A DNA stretch of 64,000 nt from GCA-958296115 sp965222445 (GCA_965222445.1 CBDCTY010000002.1:372001-436000), one strand, 5' to 3'; shown: positions 54,280 to 63,367, counted from the first letter of the stretch. Numbers and translations: made by a program. The notes: generated from the letters alone by a model not told the origin.

Positions 54280-54934
54280 ATGACGATGGACGAGGCAGAG
54301 GCCCGAGAGATACTGGCGGGTCCCACGCAACCCTTGGCCCCAGGCCCCCGCCAGCTCGTCGACCCACCTGAGGTCGCAAGGTACGCACAAAGGGGAGACC
54401 CCGACATTATTGACTGGCCTGGCAGGGTAGTCACTCGCCAAGACCTTATGATGGCCAGCGGGGACCCTCGGGACTGGTTCAGGTATCGTCATAGAGAAAA
54501 GGCATACGAAGAGGCGTGGCATGAGTTCGTAGACGCCCGCAGCCGCCGCAAGGACTTCATGGCGGGTTTCGATTGGAATCAGATTCTGGTGCTGGGAGAC
54601 TATGGCTCAGGCAAGACGACCTTGGCGACCCACCTGGCCAGGCATTTCTTTGGGTTGGGCCATCCAGTGTTTTCCAAACGCCTCGTGCCTGTTCGGTTGG
54701 CGTCTGGAGCACGAGGCAATGTATACGGCCTTGGGGTTCATGCCCAAAGCCTCTGTGCTGCTGATTGATGAGTCCTCGGCGGCGCTGGCCTCTCGTATGG
54801 GCCACTCGATTGCCGTCACCAGCTCCACAGAAATGAACCCAAATGTGCGCAAGCAGAATGGGATCGTCGTCTATATGTCAGCGCAGGACTGGCAGATTGC
54901 CCCCAGCATCAGGCGCGATTGCAAGGAAGTTTAG
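54280..54934 (+). pseudogene. P-loop ATPase of a phage/plasmid-like element, frameshifted
   Basis: Frame one (from 54280) has the Walker A VLGDYGSGKTTLATHLARHF near residue 105. The similarity then moves to another frame near 54675 (after GTGTTTTCCAAACG) and continues with CLFGWRLEHEAMYTALGFMP, PKASVLLIDESSAALAS (Walker B) and QNGIVVYMSAQDWQIAPSIR to a TAG at 54932. The protein would be about 218 residues, like small DNA-pumping or zonular-occludens-type ATPases of mobile elements; this is a guess. A one-base shift in a T/A run is likely. Confidence 0.6.
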
Positions 54935-55243
54935 ATGCCGGTGCCCAAGGCCGACCTCACAGTCTCGGACAACCGAGATGACGACGACGAGGGCAGAGCC
55001 GACTACGAGACGCCATTCACAGGGAAGGTCAGCGGTGGAAACGACCCCGACAACTTCCGCCTGGCGTGGCACGTTTGGGACGACTACCCGTTCAGAAAAG
55101 CCAACCTGATAGAAGGCCCCGACCCAACCGATAAGGGCGGGTTCGGCCCACCTGAAGAGGATCGAACCACCCCGCGTGCCATCGCGGTGTTAAGGGTCAC
55201 AGCTCCATACACGATGCGGGATAGGTGGCCTCGGCAGACTTGA
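54935..55243 (+). CDS. Hypothetical protein next to the P-loop ATPase
   Basis: A 102-residue acidic protein (SDNRDDDDEGRADYETPFTG) with no recognised family. It starts immediately after the ATPase stop, so it belongs to the same element. The C-terminal half (PRAIAVLRVTAPYTMRDRWP) looks folded. Possibly a substrate or structural partner; not established. Confidence 0.4.
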   Translation: MPVPKADLTVSDNRDDDDEGRADYETPFTGKVSGGNDPDNFRLAWHVWDDYPFRKANLIEGPDPTDKGGFGPPEEDRTTPRAIAVLRVTAPYTMRDRWPRQT

Positions 55244-55721
55244 GCGACTGGGGACAGTCGCTCATAGACAACAATCGCTAGCTATCCCCTTATAGTGGTC
55301 ATCAGTATTAATGTTGCAAAACTCCCATCCCCGCATCCAAGAGTAGGTGAATGAGATGACTGATTCGACTCCAAGCTACTACGACCTGAGAATCGAGAAC
55401 ACTTGGATGGATTACCTCAGAACCAGGTTGCCGTACTCCTTCAACCGCATAGAAGAGAAGGGAAGCGGTCCATCTCGACACTACGTGCTGTCAGAACCTG
55501 TATTGCTGATTGGAACATTGGCAGCTGATAGACACAACTTTTGGAGACGCGGCAACGTCTACTATATGTCGGGCAAGCTCTTGGACTACTACAACATTTC
55601 TGATGTCGGCAGGAACTACCGAACCCTTGAAGTCGAGCAGCTGCTCACCGATACAGGCAGTGCGCCCTTCATCTGGCCCAGCAACGCATTTGCCTTCTAC
55701 AACTCGATGCAAGTGGAGAAG

Positions 55722-55729
55722 GTCTGGGG
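55722..55729. repeat. 8-base target site duplication, left copy
   Basis: GTCTGGGG directly precedes the left IS66 end and recurs at 57538-57545 directly after the right end of the duplicated element. Eight bases is the usual IS66 duplication length. Confidence 0.85.
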
Positions 55730-55775
55730 GTAATTGATTAGCGGGGTCGGTGTCATGGTATCACTCACATGGGTG

Positions 55776-55804
55776 TTGTGGGAGACTCGGTAAGTTCTTA
55801 TACT
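55776..55804 (+). promoter_or_regulatory. Probable promoter of the IS66 transposase
   Basis: TTGTGG at 55776-55781 and TATACT at 55799-55804 are 17 bases apart. The ATG at 55811 lies at the expected transcription start, which suggests a leaderless message beginning at MCKTDSE. The sequence is conserved in the other IS66 copies. Confidence 0.5.
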
Positions 55805-55810
55805 CTATCT

Positions 55811-57214
55811 ATGTGCAAGACGGATTCTGAGCACGCCGAACTGATGGCCCTGGTCGAGGGGCAGCAGAAGCGGATTGCCGAGTTGACGGCAGCCAACGAA
55901 GAGTTGCACAGCCAACTTGCCGGGTCCGAACGGAGAGGAAAGCGTCAGGCGGCGCCGTTCTCGAAGGGCGGACGCAGCAGCAAGCCCAAGCGTCCTGGCC
56001 GCAAGCCGGGTATGGGGATGTTCAGCTACCGCAAGCCGCCGTCCGCCGATGAGATCACCGAGCCGGTTGTAGATGTGCCAGTGTCGGGGGACACCTGCCC
56101 TGGATGTGGAGGCGTCCTCGAACATGAGGGAGTGCGGCTTGCCTACGTGACCGACCTTCTGCCGGTTCCACGTCCGCAGGTGAGAGCGTACCGGGTGCGG
56201 GTATGCCGGTGTCGGTCGTGCGGCAAGCAGGTGCGAGGGCGGCATCCCGACATAGCGCCGGACCAGTACGGGGCCAGCGCCCACCGAGTGGGGAAGCGGC
56301 TGATGGCGGCGGCCCACGTGCTCCACTATGGGGTGGGCGTTCCGGTACGGAAGGTTCCTGCCGTTCTCAGAGCGCTGACCGGGGTGAGAGTGAGTCAGGG
56401 AGCGATCAGCCAGGACGCGCTGCGTCGTGCTGCTGGTGCGGTGGGTGATGCCTACCGCAGGCTGCGGACATCGGTGCGCGCCAGTCCGTTCGTCCACACC
56501 GACGACACGGGCTGGCGTGTGGGAGGCGAGCGTGCGTTTCTGATGGCGTTCGAGACGGAAGAGGCTGCGGTGTATCAAGTCCGTGCTCGTCACCGGAACG
56601 AAGAGGTGCGGGAGGTTGTCCCCTCGGACTATGGAGGGGTGATGGTGACTGATCGAGGACGGAGCTACGACGCCCAGGCGCTGTCCGGGGTCAAGCAGCA
56701 GAAGTGTCTGGCGCACGTACTGCGCTCGGTCAGCGAGGTGGTCCAGACCAAGACAGGGAGGGGACGCAGCTTCGGCAAGAGTCTGAGTGCGCTTTTGCGA
56801 GAAGCCATGGACCTGTGGAGGGCATATCACCGAGGAGAGGCTGAGGACTTTGAAGTGCAGGCCGAACGGTTGAAGCAACAGCTGAGCTATCATCTCCGCG
56901 ACCGTCCTATGACGGATGCGGACAGCTACAGGTTGCAGAACGAACTTGGCTGGCACGACGATCGTGGCAACCTGCTGCGATTTCTGGACGATCCGAACAT
57001 TGAGCCGACCAACAACCGTGCTGAGCGAGCGCTCCGCCCGGCAGTGATCGCGCGGAAGGTATCGCACTGCTCGAAGAGCGTGGAGGGGGCCGATGCGTTC
57101 TCGGCGTTCACCAGCGTAATCAGGACGTTGGAACGCAATGGAGGCGACCAGCCTGTGGTGGATCGGCTCTGCGCTGTTTTCAGCGGCCCTCCCGTTCACT
57201 CCCCTTCAGTCTGA
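55811..57214 (+). CDS. IS66-family transposase (TnpC-type), intact
   Basis: A protein of 467 residues from ATG 55811; an earlier ATG at 55769 adds 14. The N-terminus is a coiled-coil (ELMALVEGQQKRIAELTAAN). A zinc finger follows (DTCPGCGGVLEH, CRCRSCGKQ). The DDE core is VHTDDTGWRV, VMVTDRGRSYDA and PTNNRAERALRPA. The end is VFSGPPVHSPSV. It is the only unbroken transposase in the window and could mobilise the other copies. The start is chosen because a promoter lies immediately upstream. Confidence 0.9.
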   Translation: MCKTDSEHAELMALVEGQQKRIAELTAANEELHSQLAGSERRGKRQAAPFSKGGRSSKPKRPGRKPGMGMFSYRKPPSADEITEPVVDVPVSGDTCPGCGGVLEHEGVRLAYVTDLLPVPRPQVRAYRVRVCRCRSCGKQVRGRHPDIAPDQYGASAHRVGKRLMAAAHVLHYGVGVPVRKVPAVLRALTGVRVSQGAISQDALRRAAGAVGDAYRRLRTSVRASPFVHTDDTGWRVGGERAFLMAFETEEAAVYQVRARHRNEEVREVVPSDYGGVMVTDRGRSYDAQALSGVKQQKCLAHVLRSVSEVVQTKTGRGRSFGKSLSALLREAMDLWRAYHRGEAEDFEVQAERLKQQLSYHLRDRPMTDADSYRLQNELGWHDDRGNLLRFLDDPNIEPTNNRAERALRPAVIARKVSHCSKSVEGADAFSAFTSVIRTLERNGGDQPVVDRLCAVFSGPPVHSPSV

Positions 57215-57248
57215 ACGTCTCTCTCCCTGCCAGCCGCTAATCAATTAC

Positions 57249-57537
57249 GATCGTGGCAACCTGCTGCGATTTCTGGACGATCCGAACATTGAGCCGACCA
57301 ACAACCGTGCTGAGCGAGCGCTCCGCCCGGCAGTGATCGCGCGGAAGGTATCGCACTGCTCGAAGAGCGTGGAGGGGGCCGATGCGTTCTCGGCGTTCAC
57401 CAGCGTAATCAGGACCTTGGAACGCAATGGAGGCGACCAGCCTGTCGTGGACCGGCTCTGCGCTGTGTTCAGCGGCCCTCCCGTTCACTCCCCTTCAGTC
57501 TGAACGTCTCTCTCCCTGCCAGCCGCTAATCAATTAC
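57249..57537 (+). repeat. 289-base tandem duplicate of the IS66 3' end
   Basis: It repeats 56960-57248 including the right inverted repeat. A few substitutions (for example GTGGTGGATCGG versus GTCGTGGACCGG) match the other copies in the window better than the adjacent copy, so recombination with another IS66 copy is more likely than a fresh duplication. It encodes only the transposase tail. Confidence 0.85.
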
Positions 57538-57545
57538 GTCTGGGG
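57538..57545. repeat. 8-base target site duplication, right copy
   Basis: GTCTGGGG directly follows the second right inverted repeat and continues with ATTCGCACAAG of the interrupted gene. Confidence 0.85.
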
Positions 57546-57699
57546 ATTCGCACAAGATAATCATCTTGACAGAGAACGTGTGATGATGACGAACGTCGTA
57601 CTGGCAGTGGAATTGTGTCTGAAGGCCGTTTCGACTCATGCCACCTTCCGAGAAACGGGCTCCTTCAAGTTCAACATTGGGCACGATGTTTCCAAGTTA

Positions 57700-58866
57700 T
57701 ACCATTTCATATTGCTGAGGCCGTAAAGTGTGCTGGAAAGCTTCGCGTTGAGTGTTCGATCCAATCCCAGGCCGTGAGCGACCGCACCCGACCCGGATCA
57801 GATTCAAGCTCACCAAGGTATGCGTCAACCGCCTCCATCTTCTCGTCTATGCTCCCGTATATCCTGCCATCCACCCACCTGCGGACCTCTTGGAACACCC
57901 GCTCGCGGGATTCAACTCAGGACTGTATGGCGGCTGGACGATGGTTGCCAGTCCAACACTCCGTACCATCTCGCCCCGGTGACCACGCGCTCCATCCCAC
58001 ACCAGCGCCTCGATGTCCGAGTGATGCTTCAGGCCATCGACTGCCGCCGCTATAGCCGCAGACCTCATCGAGTCGATCCAACTCCACAACAGCCTGCCCC
58101 TCCGAACGTCTACCACCAGGAACAGGTACGTCCACTTGTAGACCATCTGCACTCGCTGATGCACCTTCACTCCACGACGGCCCCATACCCTGCGGACCAT
58201 CCCCCGCAACCCCACTCGCATCTCATCGGCAAAGCCAAAGGCCGTATCAGAACTCACGCCCGCTCCGGCAAGGGCGCAACTGAAGCCCCCTTTTCCACGA
58301 CTCCTGCGCACCTACGTCTGCCTTCTCATGACGGCCCCTCGGAACCTTCGGGCTGCATCCCAACCTCTCAAGCAGACCGTAGACGCTGCCCGACTTGTAG
58401 CTCACTCCATACTCGGACTCTATCCAGTCCCTGATCTCTCCGGCTGTCTTGAATCGCCCGCTCGACACCTCCTCGGTCAACTCCCGCTCTTGATCTGGGC
58501 TCAGAAACCGCGGCTTGCCCCTGCCTGCCATCTTGTGGCACAGCACTCCCTCCACACCTCCCTCTCTATACCAGCCCACCCACGTCTGTACCGTCCGGTA
58601 GTGCACTCCCACAGCTGTCGCCGCCTTACCGAGCTGCCATCCCGACCGGACCAGCCACAGTCCATGGAGTCGTGTACGAAGGACAACGTCATGCTCTGCC
58701 TGGTAGGCTGCCTTCAGTGCCTCCGGTGTATCCTCCAGACTCCAATCGATTCGAAGAGGTCGACCCATCATTGGGATGCACCCCAACATAGTATGTTGGT
58801 CACAGCATGGATGAACTACAAAAACACCGCTAGCTACTTTCAGGTCTCCCTATCATCAAATGGTAT
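57700..58866 (-). mobile_element. IS630-like element
   Basis: A 1167-base element with imperfect terminal repeats (left TACCATTTCAT, right inverse ATACCATTTGATGAT). A TA flanks it on each side (57698-57699 and 58867-58868), the usual IS630/mariner target. It interrupts the HEPN-like gene a second time. The transposase is encoded on the minus strand in three frames. Confidence 0.8.
57707..58768 (-). pseudogene. IS630-family transposase, frameshifted
   Basis: Frame one starts near 58768 with MGRPLRIDWSLEDTPEALKA and the HTH WQLGKAATAVGVHYRTVQTW. Frame two (58311 to about 57850) has the DDE part: GFADEMRVGLRGM, LVWDGARGHRGEM and PPYSPELNPA. Frame three (to 57707) gives the tail VFQEVRRWVDGRIYGSIDEK. 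Two small indels separate them. One frame change might be programmed in some IS630 members, but two changes argue for decay. Confidence 0.78.
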
Positions 58867-59316
58867 TATACAGAGTTTTGCCTGAATCACTCCGAGAAGA
58901 AATCGCCGCGGAGTCCGAGGTGTTCGCCAAACAGTACGTATTGTTCAGGGCGAAGGTAGAGGCCAGCATCGAGCAAATCTTTCCGCAGCATCCCTCGCAG
59001 CCGCTAAACAATCCCGATAGGAAGAGGCTAGCTGAAGCCGAATGGAATGAGTTGGCGAAGGGAATAGCGGAGAGCCCCTACACGGCCTTTGTGAATAGCA
59101 ACGATCCCGGCGTGGGAGACAAGTATCTTCACGAAGGGTGGTTTGAGGAGGCCTTGAACCAGGTCAAGTTGATCGAGGAGCCCGGCGATATCACTCAGTA
59201 TTTTCGGTATGCGCCTCACGAAGATAAGGATGAGTTGCCCACGGATCTCATACATTGGATTCTTCTGTTAGGACGCTTTCTGTACGAACATCTCTTTCCT
59301 GTGCCACGGTCGAAAA

Positions 59317-59493
59317 ATGGACCCCTTTCGGGGTTTCCTGTCCGGCCAGTGGGTGAAGGCTAGTCGTCCCAGGCGATCCAAGGCCATCACTTTCTCACTG
59401 CCTCCAGAAATGGCAGTGCAGGCTCGCCGGGTGATGAGGGAGGGCGACCCAGCCGTATGTGAGTTGCTCAGACAGGCCATTCTTGGTAATTGA
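59317..59493 (+). pseudogene. Ribbon-helix-helix protein gene cut by IS66
   Basis: From ATG 59317 the frame reads MDPFRGFLSGQWVKAS, then RRSKAITFSLPPEMAVQARR and VMREGDPAVCELLRQAIL, a CopG/Arc-type DNA-binding pattern. The IS66 left end at 59486 cuts it after codon 56, and the frame ends four codons inside or at the element. It overlaps the last 47 bases of the HEPN-like gene. The piece after the element is not found at 60915. Confidence 0.6.
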
Positions 59494-60914
59494 TTAGCGG
59501 GGTCGGTGTCATGGTATCACTCACATGGGTGTTGTGGGAGACTCGGTAAGTTCTTATACTCTATCTATGTGCAAGACGGATTCTGAGCACGCCGAACTGA
59601 TGGCCCTGGTCGAGGGGCAGCAGAAGCGGATTGCCGAGTTGAAGGCAGCCAACGAAGAGTTGCATAAGGAACTCGCCGAGGCCAAGCGAGCGGGAAAGCG
59701 TCAGGCTGCGCCGTTCTCTAAGGGCAGGCGCAGCAGCAAGCCCAGGCGTCCTGGACGCAAGCCGGGTACGGGGCAGTTCAGTTACCGCAAGCCGCCGCCC
59801 GCCGATGAGATCACCGAGCCGGTTGTAGATGTGCCAGTGTCGGGGGACACCTGCTCCGGATGTGGAGGCGTCCTCGAACATGAGGGAGTGCGGCTTGCCT
59901 ACGTGACCGACCTTCCATCGGTTCCACGTCCCCAGGTAACGGCGTATCGTGTGCAGGTATGCCGGTGCCGGTCGTGCGGCAGGCAAGTGCGTGGCGAGCA
60001 CCCAGAAGTTGCGCCTGACCAGCACGGGGCCAGCGCCCACCGGGTGGGGAGACGAGTGATGGCTGCGGCCCACGTGCTCCACTATGGGGTGGGCGTTCCG
60101 GTACGGAAGGTGATGCCTACCGCAGGTTGCGGACATCGGTGCGGGCCAGTCCGTTCGTCCACACCGACGACACGGGCTGGCGTGTGGGAGGCGAGGGTGC
60201 GTTTCTGATGGCGTTCGAGACGGAAGAGGCGACGGTGTATCAGGTCCGTGCGCGTCACCGGAGCGAAGAGGTGCGGGAGGTGGTCCCGTCGGACTATGGA
60301 GGGGTGATGGTGACTGATCGAGGACGGAGCTACGACGCCCAGGCGCTGTCCGAGATCAAACAGCAGAAGTGTCTGGCGCACGTACTGCGCTCGGTCAGCG
60401 AGGTGGTCCAGACCAAGACAGGAAGAGGACGGAGCTTCGGCAAGCGTCTGACGGGTCTTTTGCGAGAAGCGATGGAGCTGTGGAGGGCATATCACCGAGG
60501 AGAGGCTGCGGACTTTCGTATCCAGGCTGAACGGTTGAAGCGAGAGGTGAGCTATCATCTCCGCGACCGTCCTATGACGGATGCGGACAGCTACAGGTTG
60601 CAGAACGAGCTGGGCTGGCACGACGACCGGGGGAACCTGCTGCGCTTTCTGGACGATCCGCGCATTGAGCCGACCAACAACCGTGCTGAGCGAGCGCTCC
60701 GCCCGGCAGTGATCGCGCGGAAGGTATCGCACTGCTCGAAGAGCGTGGAGGGCGCCGATGCGTTCTCGGCGTTCACCAGCGTAATCAGGACGTTGGAACG
60801 CAATGGAGGCGACCAGCCTGTGGTGGATCGGCTCTGCGCTGTGTTCAGCGGCGTCCCCGTTCACTCTCCTTCACTCTGAACGCCTCCCAGAACTTGATCC
60901 CGCTAATCAATTAC
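59486..60914 (+). mobile_element. IS66-family element with 91-base internal deletion
   Basis: Bounded by GTAATTGATTAGCGG at 59486 and CCGCTAATCAATTAC ending at 60914. Relative to the intact copy, bases corresponding to 56356-56446 are missing at 60111/60112, between two GGT triplets. No 8-base target duplication is evident (CATTCTTG versus AAGGAATA). Confidence 0.88.
59567..60879 (+). pseudogene. IS66-family transposase with internal deletion
   Basis: The N-terminal part to VGVPVRKV is intact, with some variation from the other copies (KELAEAKRAGKRQ). The 91-base deletion shifts the frame; the second part resumes near 60127 with RTSVRASPFVHTDDTGWRVG and runs to VFSGVPVHSPSL. The HTH-like stretch between them is lost. 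The protein is not functional. Confidence 0.85.
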
Positions 60915-61065
60915 AAGGAATAAACACATCGGACAGTCCCCTAACTGTCCATCACATACGAGATACACTCAGTTGTTTAGAGGTTCCTTAACTTGCGAAT
61001 TGTCGTTTCTCCGCATCCGCCACTTGTCCCACTGCGTAGCCCCATGAGCGTATGGTCATGATTCA

Positions 61066-62298
61066 CTAAAAGCGCGCTAGCCTGCGAAGAGTCTTTCGGA
61101 ATTTGATTATGAATTCACCCGCCGCGGCAGGTGCGTTGTCATAGAACGCAGAGGAGTCAACGTCGTTTGGCTCGTCAAGCCACAGGTCTTTCCTAATCTG
61201 GGCGACTTGGAATCTACCGATTTCTCGACCCTCAATGTCGTGAAATGCGCGACTTGTTAGCGTCCGCTGGCGATTCCTAAAGAGTGTCCTCTGAGTCACA
61301 ACTTTTGTTATCTTAGTCTGGCCGCTTTTGGAGCTATCCATTAAGCATCCATGCTGAGTCAAGAGCTTCCGAAGTCTTCTAAAAGGGATATTGCGTTCCT
61401 CTAAGTTCACCCATCGTGAATTTCGGTGAAGCCAGTTAGCGATCCATAGCACTTCATGATCTGGCAAACTATGAACTGCATTATCAACGATTCTGTGTTG
61501 GGCAATTCTCAACACAGTCCTGAAAAGCTCTTCCTCTTCGCAAGTAAAGAGTAGTCTGTTCACGTCTAGCAGAGCTAACATTGAGACAATAGCGGTCCGC
61601 TTGTTACCGTTATGAAAAGGATGATTGTGAATAAGGGAATGCATTAGAGCGGCGGCATGCATCTCGACAGAAGGATACTTTCTTTCTCCTCCAATAGATG
61701 TACGAGGTCGTAATATAGCCGATTCCAGCAAGTTATCGTCTCTTACGCCCGGCGGCTCTATAGGATCGGCCTGAGTTACAAAATCCTCTACCAACTCTTG
61801 ATGGATAGCACGAACGTCATCGCCAGACAGATGTCTAATGTCACGTTCTTTACCGATGACCGTCCAGGTCAGCGGTGCTGATGGTGGCGTGGCGACAGGA
61901 AGTTTCCTATTCTCCTCCTTAGCGTTAAGGCTAATGTCAACATGAGTAGCCCCACTCCAAGACAACCCTCTCCTATTAGCTTCGGCCTTTAGTCTGTGTA
62001 TGACCTTCTTTTGGAGTTTCTTGCTCTTGGGTGCCGGGACGCCGAGGCTAACCATCAATTGCGTGAGACCGTCATAGTCCAAGCCGAATAGCGTTTGCCA
62101 TGCCTTTGGCGATGCAAGCTCCCGTCTAGTGGCCAGTCCAACGAGTTGTTGAGCTCTGGTTGCATCCCCTCGTCTGACAATGCTGTTGGGGCGGCTGAGA
62201 TAATCCATGCCCTCTTCCCACAAGACGAGTAACACTTCATCAATGTCAACGTGGGCTTCACTAGCTAGACGACGAACTGTTAGAGAGGAGCGTGCCAT
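61066..62298 (-). CDS. Fic/Doc-family protein with IF2N-like N-terminus and possible HicA-like C-terminus
   Basis: A 410-residue protein. Residues 1-30 (TVRRLASEAHVDIDEVLLVL) match the IF2 N-terminal helical domain. The central domain holds the Fic motif HNHPFHNGNKRTA near residue 225, matching HPFx(D/N)GNKR of Doc-type kinases or AMP transferases. Residues about 310-340 (IPFRRLRKLLTQHGCLMDSS) resemble HicA double-stranded-RNA-binding folds (weak). The protein may modify a translation factor. No antitoxin gene is adjacent. GC content is lower than the chromosomal genes, a sign of acquisition. Confidence 0.72.
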   Translation of the reverse strand: MARSSLTVRRLASEAHVDIDEVLLVLWEEGMDYLSRPNSIVRRGDATRAQQLVGLATRRELASPKAWQTLFGLDYDGLTQLMVSLGVPAPKSKKLQKKVIHRLKAEANRRGLSWSGATHVDISLNAKEENRKLPVATPPSAPLTWTVIGKERDIRHLSGDDVRAIHQELVEDFVTQADPIEPPGVRDDNLLESAILRPRTSIGGERKYPSVEMHAAALMHSLIHNHPFHNGNKRTAIVSMLALLDVNRLLFTCEEEELFRTVLRIAQHRIVDNAVHSLPDHEVLWIANWLHRNSRWVNLEERNIPFRRLRKLLTQHGCLMDSSKSGQTKITKVVTQRTLFRNRQRTLTSRAFHDIEGREIGRFQVAQIRKDLWLDEPNDVDSSAFYDNAPAAAGEFIIKFRKTLRRLARF

Positions 62299-62347
62299 AA
62301 GAATGTTGTACTCCGAAGGCTAGGTTGTGTTGACATCCCGGTTTCAT

Positions 62348-62438
62348 GTCATTCCGAACGCAGTGAGGAATCTAAAGCGGTAGCGGCATTACAGGCATAG
62401 GCTTTAGATTCTTCGTCGCTTTGCTCCTCAGAATGACA
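62348..62438. repeat. Palindromic element (MITE-like)
   Basis: The left arm GTCATTCCGAAC...GAGGAATCTAAAGC pairs with the right arm GCTTTAGATTC...GCTCCTCAGAATGAC. The 91-base unit resembles the widespread GTCATTCCGA...GAATGAC intergenic repeats. Only one copy is seen here. Confidence 0.5.
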
Positions 62439-62678
62439 ATTTGGACGGCTTACTCGGTTATGAAATGCCCGGTATCTCAAATGTCAACACTACCTAGTCA
62501 CATGGACGTTAATGAAATCCATTCAGGATTTCCTATGTTGGAAGTCTTCAGGCTCAAAGGGCAGCCCAAATGAGACGGTAGCATCATAGTCAGGCCCTAC
62601 AAGGCCAGTCAAGCTCTGGTCTATCCGATAAGGGATGCGATTCTTGAGGGCAAAGAAACGGCAACAGCGGGAACGTAC

Positions 62679-62710
62679 GAAGGCCGGGCGGATCATTCCC
62701 CCCGGCCTTC
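62679..62710 (-). terminator. Hairpin, probable terminator of the HTH array
   Basis: GAAGGCCGGG at 62679-62688 pairs with CCCGGCCTTC at 62701-62710 around a 12-base loop. It lies about 55 bases beyond the end of the leftward HTH genes. Confidence 0.4.
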
Positions 62711-62765
62711 CTCGTTCTGGACGGGAACCCCGGCGCAAGCTCCCTTGGATCGCGGTCCCTTGCCG

Positions 62766-63034
62766 TCAGCCCAGCCCCCGGTATGGCCAGGGGTGGGAGC
62801 AGTCCGTCTGCAGCACCGCCACGCCGCCGGACACCGAGCAGGCCCACTCCATCATGGTCTGGAGTTCGTAGGCGGTGGGAGGTTCCCCGCAGCGCCAGTC
62901 CCTGGCCCGCTCCTACGGTAGCAGCCAGCGGCGGGCGAACTCCTCCAGCGATTCCCAGGACCGATCCTCCAACCGTCCCAACCGTCTCGCGAAGTCCTCG
63001 GGTATGGGCGGTGGCGAGAAATCCCGGTTCCGTC
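62766..63034 (-). pseudogene. HTH array copy 1, decayed
   Basis: One frame reads DFSPPPIPEDFARRLGRLED, SWESLEEFARRWLLP, then a TAG at 62913-62915, then ERARDWRCGEPPTAYELQTM. It aligns with the intact copy at 63050 (DFSPPPWPEDFGERLERLKE). There is no start codon before the domain. It is a broken relative. Confidence 0.55.
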
Positions 63035-63049
63035 TCCGTTACTCGAACG

Positions 63050-63322
63050 TCAGGCCCGCGGCTCCTCGTTGCCGTAGAGCATCAGTGCGAAGCCGACGGG
63101 AACATGACACGATAGCTCCATGATGGCCCAATAGTTGGCCCCGGAGGGCTTTTCTCCCCTGCGCCACTTCAGCATCCCACGCTGCGTCACGCCGAGAAGG
63201 TCGGCCAACTCCCGCCACGACAGTCCGGCCATCTCCTTCAACCGCTCCAACCGCTCACCGAAGTCCTCCGGCCAGGGCGGCGGGCTGAAGTCCCCGACCC
63301 GATTCCGTTCCTCAGTAGCCAT
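63050..63322 (-). CDS. HTH array copy 2, XRE-like protein
   Basis: A 90-residue protein behind the strong leader GGAGGAAGG. FGERLERLKEMAGLSWRELA plus DLLGVTQRGMLKWRRGEKPS is an XRE/Cro-type HTH. The rest (YWAIMELSCHVPVGFALMLY) is hydrophobic. It probably binds DNA. It is the only unbroken member of a tandem array of four. Confidence 0.65.
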   Translation of the reverse strand: MATEERNRVGDFSPPPWPEDFGERLERLKEMAGLSWRELADLLGVTQRGMLKWRRGEKPSGANYWAIMELSCHVPVGFALMLYGNEEPRA

Positions 63323-63367
63323 AGTCCTTCCTCCTTCGTTTGAAGATCACGATTACATCCGTCGCCG

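Larger units (their letters stand above)
55730..57537 (+). mobile_element. IS66-family element with intact transposase and duplicated 3' end
   Basis: The element runs from GTAATTGATTAGCGG at 55730 to CCGCTAATCAATTAC at 57248 (1519 bases), and then repeats its last 289 bases (56960-57248) at 57249-57537, ending in a second right inverted repeat. The whole is flanked by GTCTGGGG on both sides. Only one reading frame, TnpC-type, is present, as in the ISBst12 subgroup. It splits the HEPN-like gene. Confidence 0.92.
55356..59363 (+). pseudogene. HEPN-like protein gene interrupted by two insertion sequences
   Basis: Three pieces, 55356-55729, 57546-57699 and 58869-59363, join in one frame when the IS66 element (with one copy of its 8-base duplication) and the IS630-like element (with one TA) are removed, giving 341 codons with the stop. 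The join reads QVEKVWG-FAQDNHLDRE and GHDVSKL-YRVLPESLRE. The segment VLAVELCLKAVSTHATFRET plus IGHDVSKLYRVLP resembles HEPN domains, which are often RNase toxins. The start at ATG 55356 follows AGGTGA. A ribbon-helix-helix gene overlaps its 3' end. The family assignment is tentative; the interruption is firm. Confidence 0.7.
62299..62765. other. Gap with palindromic element and hairpin
   Basis: No gene is visible. It holds the palindromic element at 62348-62438 and the hairpin at 62679-62710. Confidence 0.45.

Noticed and set aside
55805..57199. 464-residue minus-strand open frame opposite the IS66 transposase
   Set aside because: It is a mirror frame of the transposase, recurs opposite every copy and shows no independent conservation or start signal.
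32235..60914. CRISPR-like array from the repeated IS66 ends
   Set aside because: The repeats are inverted ends of an insertion sequence with transposase in between, not regularly spaced units.
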